64,000 nt of DNA, from NCBI RefSeq assembly GCF_020283565.1, contig NC_060059.1:7013501-7077500 (forward strand), read 5' to 3'. Position numbers and translations under genes: made by a program. Under the pieces are notes generated by a model that had not been told where the DNA came from, searched no databases, and worked only from the letters and a program-made list of their open reading frames with translations. The stretch comes from Trifolium pratense. Lineage: Eukaryota > Streptophyta > Magnoliopsida > Fabales > Fabaceae. Of this stretch, positions 11,498 through 23,203 are shown one piece after another; position 1 is the first letter of the stretch, and the number at the start of each line of letters is the position of its first letter.

Positions 11498-11637
11498 GTG
11501 TAGCAAGCTATATGAACCAGTGTTAGACTAATAGTACTTAACACACAGTAACATTGGTGTAGCAAGCTATATGAACCAGTGTTAGACTGATAGTACTTAA
11601 CACACAGTAACATTGGTGTAGCAAGCTATATGAACCA
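11498..11637. repeat. 59-bp tandem repeat, 2.4 copies
   Basis: Units start at 11498, 11557 and 11616 with gtgtagcaagctatatgaac. Units one and two differ at a single base (actaatag / actgatag); the third stops after about 22 bp. The open frame here on the minus strand follows the repeat and is not taken as a gene. Confidence 0.95.
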
Positions 11638-12680
11638 ATGAAACCTAGCGTATGTTAGCAGTCTATCAATCGCATTACACCCCACATTTCTTGTTGTTGC
11701 CGCTGTGGTGCGTGAATAGGTCGTGCGCGTGCCTGGATTCTTTCATGAGTGCTCTAGAGATTTCGCCAAGATCTCATACAAGCGGCCCCACTTGACACTC
11801 ACATAGGTGATTTCATTAAGTGTATGCTGCAAATCATACACCACCATAAGGGCTATGAAAATCATTAAAAGCTATGTCATATTATCCTCTCTGTAATGCA
11901 GTGTCTAGCACTTTTTCACTCAAATCATAGGAAAAGGACTAAGACAAAAATTAATTAACTAATTTTTGTGTGCTAGCAGATCTAACAAGTAACTTGTTCT
12001 TACCCATATGAACCTTATTCATGGGATCTCCAATCACAAAGGTTGAGTTTCTATCACTTGTTGATTTCAAATGGCTTAAGTCCAATTCCCCTCAATGCGT
12101 CACAAAATTATTTCTTCCAAGGGGCTTTGTTTAGTAGCTACTTTATGCACAAATGATGAAGACATTTTTCTTTCATCAATATAATATTGACTAAGACGTC
12201 TCTAAGTCAATTAATCTCATATATTTATTCAAGTCTATAACAATAAACTTGTTCTCCGCAATAAAATTGTACAAGTCTTCTTAGTTGACTAAACGACAAT
12301 CTTTCTTACTTAGAACAATTAAATTCACTTATAGATTTATTCTCATCGGCTCCTATCATCATTGTATTATACTAATACAATGGCTCATCCGCTATAAACA
12401 ATATATCACATTATTGTCAAATCGACATTCATATTATAATTCATCAAGTCTACTTAGATAAATTCTAAGTGACAACATCTCCACAATTGAGGAAATAAAA
12501 CTCAAGATTTGATTTATTATACATGTCTACTTGAAAGATTATCAAGCGACATCACCCCCACATTTGGTAACATAGGTGAATTTTTATTCAGGTCTACTCA
12601 AATGATTTCTCAAGTGACAGTGCCCCCATAATTGAGACAGTTTATAATGTCGCCGCACATAGAGATATGTTTTCTCATAT

Positions 12681-12826
12681 TTCACTAAACATCATTGTAT
12701 TACTTTAATAAAATGGATAACTCATAATTTCACTAAACATCATTGTATTATTTTAATACAATGGATAATCCACAATTTCACTAATCATCATTGTATTATT
12801 TTAATATACAATGGATAATCCACAAT
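12681..12826. repeat. 48-bp tandem repeat, 3 copies
   Basis: Units start at 12681, 12729 and 12777 with ttcactaa(a/t)catcattgta. They share a cattgtatta...taatacaatg inverted core. A diverged relative is visible near 12356. Confidence 0.9.
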
Positions 12827-13560
12827 ATACCATATTATAGTTTATGGTATCTCAAAAATATTTCATGATCACAATCATGTACAGATCTACTTAGAATATT
12901 TCTAAGCGACAACATTTTTATCACATATGTGTCTCTATGAATTTCTCAATAATATATATCCTCAATTTACTTCAAAGACTGCTTTTAATTTTTTTCCTTC
13001 AGTATACTCATATAATACCAATGTCATTTCACATATTTCTCAATGAATATGAGTATAATATTTTCACAATACTGTGTCAAAAATAATATAGTACTTATCC
13101 AACCAAAATGACAAAAAAAAAAAAATATTATGATATTTCTCCGTCAATTGAAGGAAATACAAAACCAGCTTATACAACATGTCAAAAATTTCATATTTAG
13201 CAACAGAACTTCCAACAAAGCATGATTTATATTAGTGACCACCTCTATATCATGCATCTCGTCTATAGAACATTTCGATCACTATCTTAAATTCTATAAA
13301 AAGATAATAATATTAGGATTATTAATTGATTTCACATCTTCACAAAATTGATCACAAATTCATCATAAGGACAAATAAATTATGTTTTTCAAAAGTCCAC
13401 ACATTGGGTACCAAAAATGGTCACGCAAAATAAATAAAGTTTTTCAAGGTGCCATAGAAAGAATTATGCAGCCTACATAGAATCATATTTATAACCAATA
13501 CTTCTTAATTTTTAAAGGAAGGCATTAACCGCAACGCCAAAAACCAATTCAGTTTTAATT

Positions 13561-14577
13561 ATCAAAAAACAAAGCTAAGTTTTTTAATGTACTATAGTGT
13601 GTGTGTGTGGACACTTTATTATAGTCTATGGTAGTCCTTTATGATCTATGTGAAAATTGGTCTCCCACCATGGGAGACCTATCACCCTTACCCCCCTTGA
13701 CACGATAGCTTATGAGATCATTGCATCTATACATTATGAGCATGAATAAAAATTGCATTTTGATATACAATTAACAGTTAACAAAGATATTACATCTAAA
13801 ACTGTGGTTCATATTTTGTAAGGAAACAACTAAAATCTATCTTCTTTTTTTTACCGTACCTAAACATGTGAAGAAAACTCATAAATATATATATATTTGC
13901 TATATTCATTTAAGTTGGTACATTATGTTACTATATTTTATTATATATAATTTATTATATGTGTATATGTAATAATGGTTGATATATTCATTATATTATC
14001 ACATTGATGGCTTTTTCTAACATAAACAAGTGGTTCGTGTGGTGTACCATGCACAAGTCTCGAATAACATTATAACGAATACAAATTTTACAATGATTAT
14101 TAATTAACAAAATGGCCCAAATTTGATCCATCAACTTCACAGAGCAGCCCAATTTCGACCAGTTTTTCTTTTATTTATTTTTCTATCGTATTTGTGCCAA
14201 TGAAATTAGGAGTTTGCTATTCACATGCTACTTCTTCAAAATTTGTTTCCATAATACTCACTTCATTCTTAATTATAAGCAAAAATTTAATTTTTAAATT
14301 TATTGAATAAGTTATGTACTCCGTATTATTTAAACTCTTTTTAGCAACTTGCAATTTTTGAAGAATAAAAGTTGAAGACTTTTATGTTTTGAGGTGTAGT
14401 TTTGAGTTCTTTAATGATCTTGGTTAAGCCTCTTAGTCTTCGGTAGATCAAATCATCTATGACTCACTTGAAATGTAATGAAGCGTCTTTGTCTCGGTAT
14501 AGAAATCATGTCAACTTTTATATGTGTATTTGAGATGAGTTTGACAAATTTATCTTGGTTAATTAATATCTCAAATA
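13561..14577. other. Gene-free spacer
   Basis: No gene recognised. It contains one neat palindrome, ggtctccca / tgggagacc at 13659-13667 and 13671-13679, with a 3-base loop. The rest is AT-rich sequence. Confidence 0.5.
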
Positions 14578-14706
14578 GTTTATGTGAGTTTAGCTCGGTT
14601 GATAGAAATATCACATTATATAGGTAGGAATTGAGGTTCGAACCCCGAACACTCAACTTATTCATTTTTAAAGTGAAATTTCTAAGCTACTTAACGGGAA
14701 AAAAAC
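14578..14706 (+). mobile_element. tRNA-derived SINE, family 1
   Basis: Has pol III promoter-like boxes: A box ttagctcggttgatag (about 14589-14604) and B box ggttcgaacc (about 14636-14645). The tail ctaagctacttaacgg then an A-run matches the end of the copies at 30978 and 50073. ctcaaata flanks it at 14570-14577 and 14707-14714 and is a likely target duplication. Confidence 0.7.
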
Positions 14707-15158
14707 CTCAAATAATCAAATTATAAAGAGGTAGCATGGGTCTCGTCTAGGGGGTGCTCAAATCCAAACCAATCCAAATAAAAATCGCAAACCGATCCAA
14801 AAAACCGAAAACCGCAAAAAACCGAATATTTTTGGATGTGTTTGGATGTCCTTTTGTGAAAACTGCTGGATCGGATTGGATTTCGGATCAATTTTTCAAA
14901 ACCGAACTAAACCACATACATATATTTTAATATTTATTTATCTTTTTATTAGTATGAATATATATTGCATTAACCTATTTTTTGTTCATTTTAAATTTTG
15001 TTAATATTATTTTTAACCTATTTTAACCTATTCATCTTAACCTATTTTTCGAACCCCGAACACTCAACATAGTCATTTTTAAAGTGAAATTTCTAAGCTA
15101 CTTAACGGAAGAAAATCTCAAATAATCAAATTATAAAGAGGTAACGTGGGTCTCGTCT
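14637..15158. repeat. 111-bp direct repeats enclosing a hAT-like sequence
   Basis: The segment 14637-14748 (SINE tail plus following 42 bp) recurs at 15048-15158 with about 90% identity by eye. The roughly 300 bp between begins gggggtgctcaaatccaaac and contains repeated aaccgaaaaccgc-type words, as in plant hAT-like MITEs; its far end was not identified. The layout could be a 411-bp tandem duplication later altered, or repeat-flanked insertion. Confidence 0.7.
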
Positions 15159-15383
15159 CGACCAAAAAATAACAAAAAAAAAAATTTAAATTAACAAAAA
15201 AATAAAATCAGAGTTTCGGTTTTTAATGAATGAAGACAAATAAAACTGAAGCTGTTGACGTGGAACATGATGATGTTTTATTGATCTTGCGAATACGAGG
15301 AAGAGTTAGGGATTTTGTTATTTTGCGAATTAGGGTTTTTGAATTTGTAATTAGCTCCTTCTTCATTCTATTGATCTCTCGCC

Positions 15384-18300
15384 ATGACTGACGGTTTCTG
15401 GAATCGTCAGCAGCCGCTTGTCCCTTCTCCTGGTTTTCTCAAAAGACCTCGTACTGAATATGGTTAGTTCTAACCTCTAATCCCTTTTTTCTGCATTTTT
15501 TATTTTCGAAATTTTCAATCTTTTAAGTTTTTTGGTATTGGGCGTTTCAAAGTTAGGGTTTTGGAGCTTAGCATGTTAGGACTTTGTAATTTAGTATTAA
15601 ATTGCGTGCTTCATTGGTATGAGATTTATATAAATGATATTGGGGATCGAAGAAGTTTTCGAATTGGTCATAAATTAGTCATAATTCAGTAGAACCAGTG
15701 TTTGTGGAAAATAGCGGTTTGTTCAAAATGTGCTATGCTACAATGCTGTTAGCAGCTAGTTGATATCTTTTCAAATTCAGCAATGCTATTGTGTTATATA
15801 GTGAGTCGTTATTTAACAACATTTAGGGAATCAGCTAGAATTGGACTATTGTGACATGTTCTTATGGAATGGTTCACTGTCTGACTGTATGCACAAACTC
15901 AGATTGTTAGACGTGTATTCATCTTGAAACTTAGGGCTCGTTTGGCCCAGCTTTTTTTAGAGCTTATGCAAACAGCTTATGCATTGAGCTTACAACATGT
16001 TAAGTTCAGATTTTGAGATTATTAAGATGTGATAATGATATGTATATAATTATGTGGCATTGCATTTATTTTTCTCTCCTGATTCCTCTCTATTTAGAAA
16101 ACTGCTTAAGCCGTTCTCTTCCTTTTGCTTAAGGATTGGTTACTATTTCCTTGTCATCCGTATAAATTCATTGCATATCATTTAAGAAGCATTACTATGA
16201 CACACAGCTCGCGGTAGCAGTGTCTGGTATGGTATTGCTACTGGCATAAAGAGTGAAATATGTTTTTCACCAACCACAGTAAAATGCAAGACTATGCATC
16301 CATTTTTTTTTATTATAAGTATTTTCTCTGTTAACCCCTTTAAGCTTTTTGAATAATAAGATGCTTTTGTTTTATCTGGCAGTCTTTTGATTTATTTGGT
16401 TGTCTCATTTTACTCTTTGGGCGATTCAAATTTTAGAAATTAAAATAGAAATTTTCCTCTTTGGTTGTATGATCCAAGTCAGCTTTCTTTTTCAAAAAAA
16501 ATTGTGAACATTCTTTTAGTATTTCAGTTTTCATTTATGTTTTCCAAATTTTAATAACTTCTTACTTCCAAGTTAAGTTTGATATATGTTTGTTGTTTTG
16601 TTTCAAGAGATGATATTTAATATTTTTTTGTTGGACAATTAACCTTAATTGAGGTCACCTCTGCAGTCTGTAATTGGACTGCTTTGTTTGTTTTTCATTG
16701 TTTCTGGCACAACACATTTATTGTGCTTGGTAGAGGGGGTGGGTTTAGTTCAGTTCCACATCGCCCAGTGATATGGCCTTTGTAATGCTTATAAGGCTTG
16801 GCAATCCTCACCTTATAAGCTTGTTTTGTAGGGGTTGACTTAGGCAATGTGTGGGATTTTTCATTGACTTTTTTGTATACAGTTTTGGTTGTCGATTTTT
16901 TTCTTTCTGTTCATGTTATTTTGTAATTTTGTTCCTAGATTTATTTTCAAATGTTCAAAGAGTCGGTTAACAACAATGCCTGATTTATTAATCTATTTTG
17001 GTTGTACTGACAATTTTGTAGTTGTCAACAGTATTCGTAAAACATATTTATTATGTTATTAGTGCTTGGCATTATGTAGCACATGCTGTTTGGTTTTCTT
17101 AGTTTTTCTACCACGTCATATATTTAAATGTATTCTATTATAGTTTTTTATTGAGGTGGCTTTGGTTCAAATGAGGGAGCAGAGATAACCATTGCTTTGT
17201 TTTGTTCACCAAGGGAGGATAGTGATTTTTAATGGAGGGAATGGCTAATTTACTCTTTATTTATATAAGTTTTTATGTTGCACTTTATATATGAATATTT
17301 TTGTCAATGCATTTTTTTAAATTATGGAGTTTTAGATAAAGGGAGGAGATGAAGAATAAAGACTAAAATAAGATTATGATTCATGATATGACAAAAGAAT
17401 TCTGAATATAACTATTAACTATTAAGATTAGTCCCAAACTATTGTGAACTTGGCAACATTATAATGTTGGAGAGGTAACGGAGGATGGTCCAGCTCTGGT
17501 ACCATGCTTAAGTTGTGGGGTTTTAGATAAAGAAAAGAGAGAAAGATTAAAGGCGGAAAATAGATCATGATTAATAATTTGATGACACAAAACAATTAAG
17601 CACTAACCCCTATTTATATGGACACAAGACACCAAATCTTAATTGAATAGGGAATCAAACCATTATAATAACTAGAATAGAAACTAATTTTAAGGGATAC
17701 TCTTAGATAAGAAAGTAGTCCTATGAGATATTTCAAGATAATATCTTGATATTATAAGATACTATTTTTCTTATATACTTCCCCCTCTGATTCCCCAAAT
17801 GGCGAGACAAAATTGAGCACCGAAGGCTTTTGCTCCCCTTCCCAAATATTGGACCAAACAAGGAAATTTCAAAATAATCTCCCCTCCTCTCCATTTCTCC
17901 AAAACCAAATGCTATATAAGATTTTAGAGTAGCTTTAATATATGATGCTATTGCAAATAAATGGATTTTTTTATGTATTTTTCTGCTTTAGTTTTTTTGC
18001 TAAAGATGTAAGTTCTAAGACTAAATTCTGTAATGTTGCAGATGACACACCTTCTGGTCTGACCTCAGGTAATGGGATGCATAATTATATTGCTCAAAAT
18101 AATGGTCACCAAATGTCAAACGACACTAAAACACTTGGGTCTGCTTATGACAGCTACCTTCGGAGTGCGGGGGTAATGTCTTAACCCTTTTTTTTACGTC
18201 TAATGTGCGTGCTATCACTGGTTGTTTGCTGAAAACTATCATCCTGTCTGATTGTGAAGCAGCTTACTTCATTTAATTCTGGGGAAGCTGGTGTAATTGG

Positions 18301-20091
18301 CGGTGTTGGATTGGCAAGGGGTGTTAGTGGAATACCAGGCCATTCACTAGGTGATCCTTCTGTCATGGGGCGTCCTGGTGGCCCTGAAGTTGCACGTAAT
18401 GGGCGTAATGTCAACTTTGGTGGTCAGCTACCAATAGATGCAGTTTCCAGGCCCAGACCTGAGTCAATACCACTTCCCCCAGATGCGTCAAGTACTTTAT
18501 ATGTTGAAGGGCTCCCGTCTGACTGCACAAAAAGAGAAGTGGCTCGTATCCTTTATATTTCTATGATATTGTTTAGAAATTGTACTATCACGCTTCCATC
18601 GTTGTCTCCTGGGTTTCATTCATGTTAATTCAATTATTCAACTTCCATAACGTCATATTTAGATATCTTTCGCCCTTTTGTGGGATATAGAGAAGTGAGA
18701 CTTGTGACCAAAGAATCCAAGCATGTAAGTGCACTGTTTATAACAGTTGTCTGCTTGTCCTCGTTTGTTTTTGTTTGTTTACTTGATTGGTTGAAAATTC
18801 CATTGTGCTTTTTATGATGAAATGCTCGTTTATTGCAGCGAAGTGGAGATCCTTTAATCCTTTGTTTTGTAGATTTTGCAAATCCGCCTTGTGCTGCAAC
18901 TGCCATGAGTGCCTTGCAAGGTATCACTTCTTTTTACCTGCTGATATGAAAGGAACTTGATTTTATGTTCTGGCTTTGGAAGTTATTTAATAGGGAATTA
19001 TCTATGCATAAGTTAACTTTATGGTACATGTGAAAATTGAAGACTGCCCTTAGGTTTTTGGTGCTAAATCAATGTGGTTATTTTTTTGTACTGAATTTAA
19101 ATTATGCTAGCGACACACTCTTCTCAGCGCAAACTTTGAAATTAAAATGGGTCCCACTAAATTTATGTGGAGCCTACATTATTTAGCGGAACCTTTTGAA
19201 TTTCAACCCAATTAAAGAGTGTTGATAGCACTTCACGCTGAATTTTGAAGGTTTATAAACAAGTATACACTGCAGAATTATTATTTGTTTATCTAATTCA
19301 TAAAGGTGCTCAAAGATTTTCACCTTGAAAAGTTGCAAATCACTTTACTACTGAATGTTTAAGTTACATGTGATTTTAGAGGTTGATTGAAACCAATACT
19401 TAATACTCCCTCTGGTCCTTATTATAAGAAAAAGTTTACTTTTTAGATTCATAGAATGTTAGATGTATCTGGTCCATATTATAGACTAGATACATCAAAC
19501 ATTCTATGAATCTAAAAAGTAAACTTCTTATAATAAGGACCAGAGGGAGTAGTACTAGTAACTGAAGTAATGAATATCAGAAAAGTGAAAATGGGTCCCA
19601 ACATCCATGTTGTGTTTGTAATAACTTCTAAGTAAAAAACCAACAGTACATTAAATTTTCACATACTGAGATACCTGTTATATTAATTATCAATATCAAG
19701 GTCATCACTTCTGAAATTGTTATCATCCTGCACTCTAGTGTGTCTGCCTCTTCTGTAGTTTGTACTACAAAATTCTGCCATAATAACATTGTCACTTATA
19801 AACTTTGTCATAGGGTATCTTTTGGTCACTGAAAATTCTGCCATTACAAAATTCTGCAAGCTACTGGCTCCTGAGTATCTTTGTCATTGATAAACTTTAT
19901 TAGGATTTGAACTAATTTGTTTATGATTTTCAGTTAATTATGCACCCATAATTCTTTATGTTTGCTGACATTGTTCGGATTCCACAGGTTATAGAGTTGA
20001 TGAACTCAATCCTGATTCCAATTACTTGAGACTTCAGTTTTCTCGGTCTCCTGGCCCTAGAAGTGGGCCTGCACCTCGCGGCAAGAGGTGA
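15384..20091 (+). CDS. Nuclear-speckle RNA-binding protein (NSR/RBP1-like), single RRM
   Basis: Six exons, 15384-15462, 18042-18172, 18263-18545, 18663-18724, 18839-18920 and 19988-20091, join in frame to 246 residues, from MTDGFWNRQQPLVPSPGFL to SGPAPRGKR. The N-terminal half is Gly/Pro-rich and low in complexity. The RRM spans about residues 146-225, with RNP2-like LYVEGL (149-154) and RNP1-like LILCFVDFA (191-199). This architecture matches Arabidopsis NSRa/NSRb and Medicago RBP1, which sit in nuclear speckles, influence alternative splicing and bind long non-coding RNAs such as ENOD40; those roles are family knowledge, not shown here. RNP1 lacks the classic aromatic spacing, as in the family. 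Intron 1 is about 2.6 kb and carries repeat DNA; intron 5 carries a Stowaway-like MITE. The ATG is the first in a good leader context (gccATGa). Confidence 0.9.
16740..16862 (+). mobile_element. TRIM/LTR-like fragment in NSR intron 1
   Basis: Shares the chain 'tccacatcg...gatatggcc...taatgcttataaggcttgg...ccttataagc...gtaggggttgacttagg' with pieces in the kinase introns near 62455-62578, 63105-63244 and 59047-59100. The order of words resembles LTRs of plant TRIM elements. No second LTR or target duplication was found here. Confidence 0.45.
19406..19549 (+). mobile_element. Stowaway-like MITE in NSR intron 5, 144 bp
   Basis: Starts CTCCCTCTGGTCCTTATTAT and ends with its reverse complement. 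The inverted arms are about 60 bp and nearly perfect, so the RNA would fold into a long hairpin. TA on both sides (19404-19405, 19550-19551) is the Tc1/mariner target duplication. Confidence 0.9.
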
Positions 20092-22416
20092 GCTAGTTCA
20101 CGTGGAGCTTTTAGGTTGTATGTGCACATAGCCTACACAGGCTGAGACCAAACTACAATTGCATTTAAGCAAAACTAACATAACATTTATGGAATGGTCG
20201 TAGCCAATTACCGTGTTGTATAATTAGTGATAATATAAATTTGATGGTGTGAATGATGCTATTGTTGTATTGATTTTGTTTTTATAGTTTTCAATAATAT
20301 GATAAGAATTGAAATTGGAGTTCTGCTTAAAAGGGAAAACTACTAGATCATAGCTATATCTCATATATAGCTCTAAATATAATGGCTGCTGAGAATGAAC
20401 TTGAGAAATAGTGTGTTTATTTCAACAGTCTTGTGCTATTTTCAGCTGAGTTAGATAATCCAGTAACAATTGCTCCACAAACTGATTAAGGGTTAATATT
20501 ATAGTCATCTATGATCTGGTATGCATCTACATATGGTATTAACTATTTCTTTAGTTTTCATCGGTTGATTTTTTTTTTGTTATTATGATATTGATATTTG
20601 TACCATGTTTCCATCGTTTTTGGTGATTACTAATTTCTATCGGAGAATCTGTGGGACACACAAGATGGGTTCTTTCCTTTTAATTGAATTTTTCCATCAG
20701 TATGAGTCAGAAATCGAATTTATGGCCACATATTTAAGGAGACTAAGACTCTTAATTCATTGTTGGTTATTCTTGGTTGATATTATTCGCCTTCTAATGA
20801 TAAATAAAAATTGGTAGGTTCCATGTGAAATCTCAATCAAATCATAGAGCATTTTTTTCATGCAAAGAGACATTGTGGGATGCCCTTTACGTAATAATTA
20901 CTAATGAGTTGTTGAATTTTTTTTTATATTTATTTAAAATTGTTTTATGTTTTATACTTTCTCTTGTCCTGATTGTAAAAAAAAAATTATGGACACTCTA
21001 CTTATTTATCTTTAAGGTGGATTTTCTAGTCAATAGAAATTACTTGACAAAAATAATAATTTATTTTTAGGTTCATAGAATATGTAATGTAACTGATATA
21101 TATCAAATACTCTATGAATTAAAAAATAATATCTAAAAGTCTCGGTTATAAATATCTTATTATTCATGATAAAGTTTATACATAATTTTGCAAGGCATGT
21201 GTTGGTTAGACACTGTGCTACTTGGCATCCTTTCGAAGAAACTGATGGGAACATTGTCCAGAATATACAACAGTTTTTTTTTTTTGTACAAGACAACTAA
21301 AATTATTATTGTGAAAATTGAATAATATCGTGTACGTGTATTGATTGATTAATTTGATTCTGACATGAGGGCCACGATCATTTATTACAAACTATAATAT
21401 GTGAAACTTTGATATAAATTTGTTTCTAAAATATATATATATATGTGTGTGTAATGTAATGTGAGAGCGCAAGATAATTAAAAAGTTGATAGATAATAGT
21501 GAGAGATCTAGGAAATTATTCTCATCAAGTTAATTAAAAAATTGACTGAGATATATTCAGAGAAACATTGTCATTTCATAGTCATATTTAACAAAAATTG
21601 AATCTCCTTTTTTGAAGTTATAATGTTAAATTCTAACCACTTAATTTTTTTTATTTTTTTACCTAAAACTCTCACCACTAAGTTTGGTACACGTAATTAA
21701 CTTCTTAAATAGGTAAAAAAAAATTGATTGAAATAAAAAGTTACGTGTCATCGGTTTGCATTGAACATAAAATGAAAGTATGAAACTATATTATTTTATT
21801 TTTTTTGAAACAATGAAACTATATTATTTTGACACATCAAGTAATTCGTAAAATACGATTGTTTTTAAAATCAAAAAGCTTTTTATTTTGCACTTTTTAT
21901 GCCTTTAAGATTGCTATGGAATTTATGTACCAAAAACAAATGCTATGGAATTTATCAAAAAGAATGGTACGGAATTTTGAAGCAAATAATCCTTCATAAA
22001 AAGAAATTAATAATTTGTCTATACCATTGATGCTGCATGTAAAACAATTTTACATGTATATTAGTGCAAAATAATTTCCAATTAAAGTGTGTTTAGTTGC
22101 ATATAACCGTCGGTACAAAATTAATCTTTTTATAAAATGGTGCTTTACATCACTTTCAAAGAGTAACTGCACACTGACTTATCCATATTCTTTTAAGGTC
22201 AGGCAGGGGTCCAATCTGCTCCTTTGGCGTATAAGAGTAATCAAAAGAAAATAAATAAATGGGTTATCATTGTGTATATATGTAGTAATTGTTTGGTGTC
22301 AGAAATAAACCCACTAAACCGACAAATTATTAAAAAAATTATTCGAATATTTGTGATATCTCAAATTTAAATATAAGGTTTTTAAATATAAAAAAAAAAA
22401 GGGACAGGCCCTATAA
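20092..22416. other. Gene-free region after the NSR gene
   Basis: The first few hundred bases are presumably the 3' untranslated region of the RRM gene. The rest is AT-rich with many poly-T and poly-A runs. Around 21060-21130 there is a worn inverted repeat (ttcatagaata / atactctatgaa) like a decayed MITE. No coding sequence was recognised. Confidence 0.5.
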
Positions 22417-22451
22417 AATATATTAAAATGAAAAGAGATACTAGATCAATA

Positions 22452-23168
22452 CTAGATCAATATTAATGCAGTTTTGACCCCCCAAGTTTCACAATTGCTT
22501 GATTTTGGTCCCCCACATTTTAATTGCTTGATTTTAACCCCCTAAGTTTCACAATTGCTTGATTTTAGCCCTCCAAATTTCAATTGCTCGATTTTGGCCC
22601 CCCAAGTTTACCCCCTTTTGCTTTTGCTAGCCCCCGTTGAATATTTTGATTAAAAATTGGTCATGTGGCATTTTAAAATTAAATAAGTATTTAAAAATAA
22701 ATAAATAAATTACAAATTATTTTTTAAAAACTAAATTAAATTTATTTTTTTTATTATATGTAGTTTGTAAAATAATTTTGTTATATAAAAAAGTAAAAAA
22801 ACATTTTATGAATAATTTTTTAAAAACTTTGTAAACTTTTTTTAAAATAAAAAATAATTATTAAACTTTTTATTAAAAAAACAATTTTTAATACATTTTT
22901 ATAAAAGCAAATATTATTATTTTTTAATTAAAACACATTTTTAATTTTTTGAAAATGTCACATAAGCAATTTATAGTCAAAAAAGTCAATGGGGGGCTAG
23001 CAAATGCAAAATGGGGTAAACTTGGGGGGCCAAAATCGAGCAATTGAAACTTGGAGGGCTAAAATCAAACAATTGTGAAACTTAGAGGGTTAAAATCAAG
23101 CAATTGAAATGTGGGGGGCCAAAATCAAGCAATTGTGAAACTTGAGGGGTCAAAACTGCATTTAAGCC
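22452..23168. mobile_element. Fold-back MITE with internal sub-repeats, 717 bp
   Basis: Two inverted arms of about 215 bp (about 22462-22685 and 22945-23168) surround an AT-rich middle. Each arm is built from alternating sub-repeats of about 30-35 bp: aagtttcacaattgcttgat, then ttttggtcccccac or similar. The arms match at roughly 90% by eye. Outside, a 35-bp segment starting aatatattaaaatgaaaaga is present on both sides (22417-22451 and 23169-23203), far longer than a normal MITE target duplication. Confidence 0.85.
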
Positions 23169-23203
23169 AATATATTAAAATGAAAAGAGATACTAGATCA
23201 ATA

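Larger units (their letters stand above)
11414..13560 (-). mobile_element. Decayed internal region behind the minus-strand LTR
   Basis: AT-rich, full of stops in all frames, with two tandem arrays (11498-11637, 12681-12826). Diverged copies of a motif ctactta(g)...tctaag(t/c)gaca recur near 12272, 12450, 12525, 12590 and 12884. No protease, integrase or RT motif was recognised. Assignment as the 3' non-coding part of an LTR element rests only on its place beside the LTR and polypurine tract. The right boundary is unknown. Confidence 0.35.

Noticed and set aside
13650..13680. Palindrome ggtctcccaccatgggagacc as a possible regulatory operator or terminator
   Set aside because: It is isolated in non-coding plant DNA with no gene nearby; a short chance palindrome or decayed MITE end is more likely.
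22452..23168. CRISPR-like array, because of regularly spaced short repeats
   Set aside because: The repeats form two inverted arms in plant nuclear DNA, spacers are not unique, and there are no cas genes.
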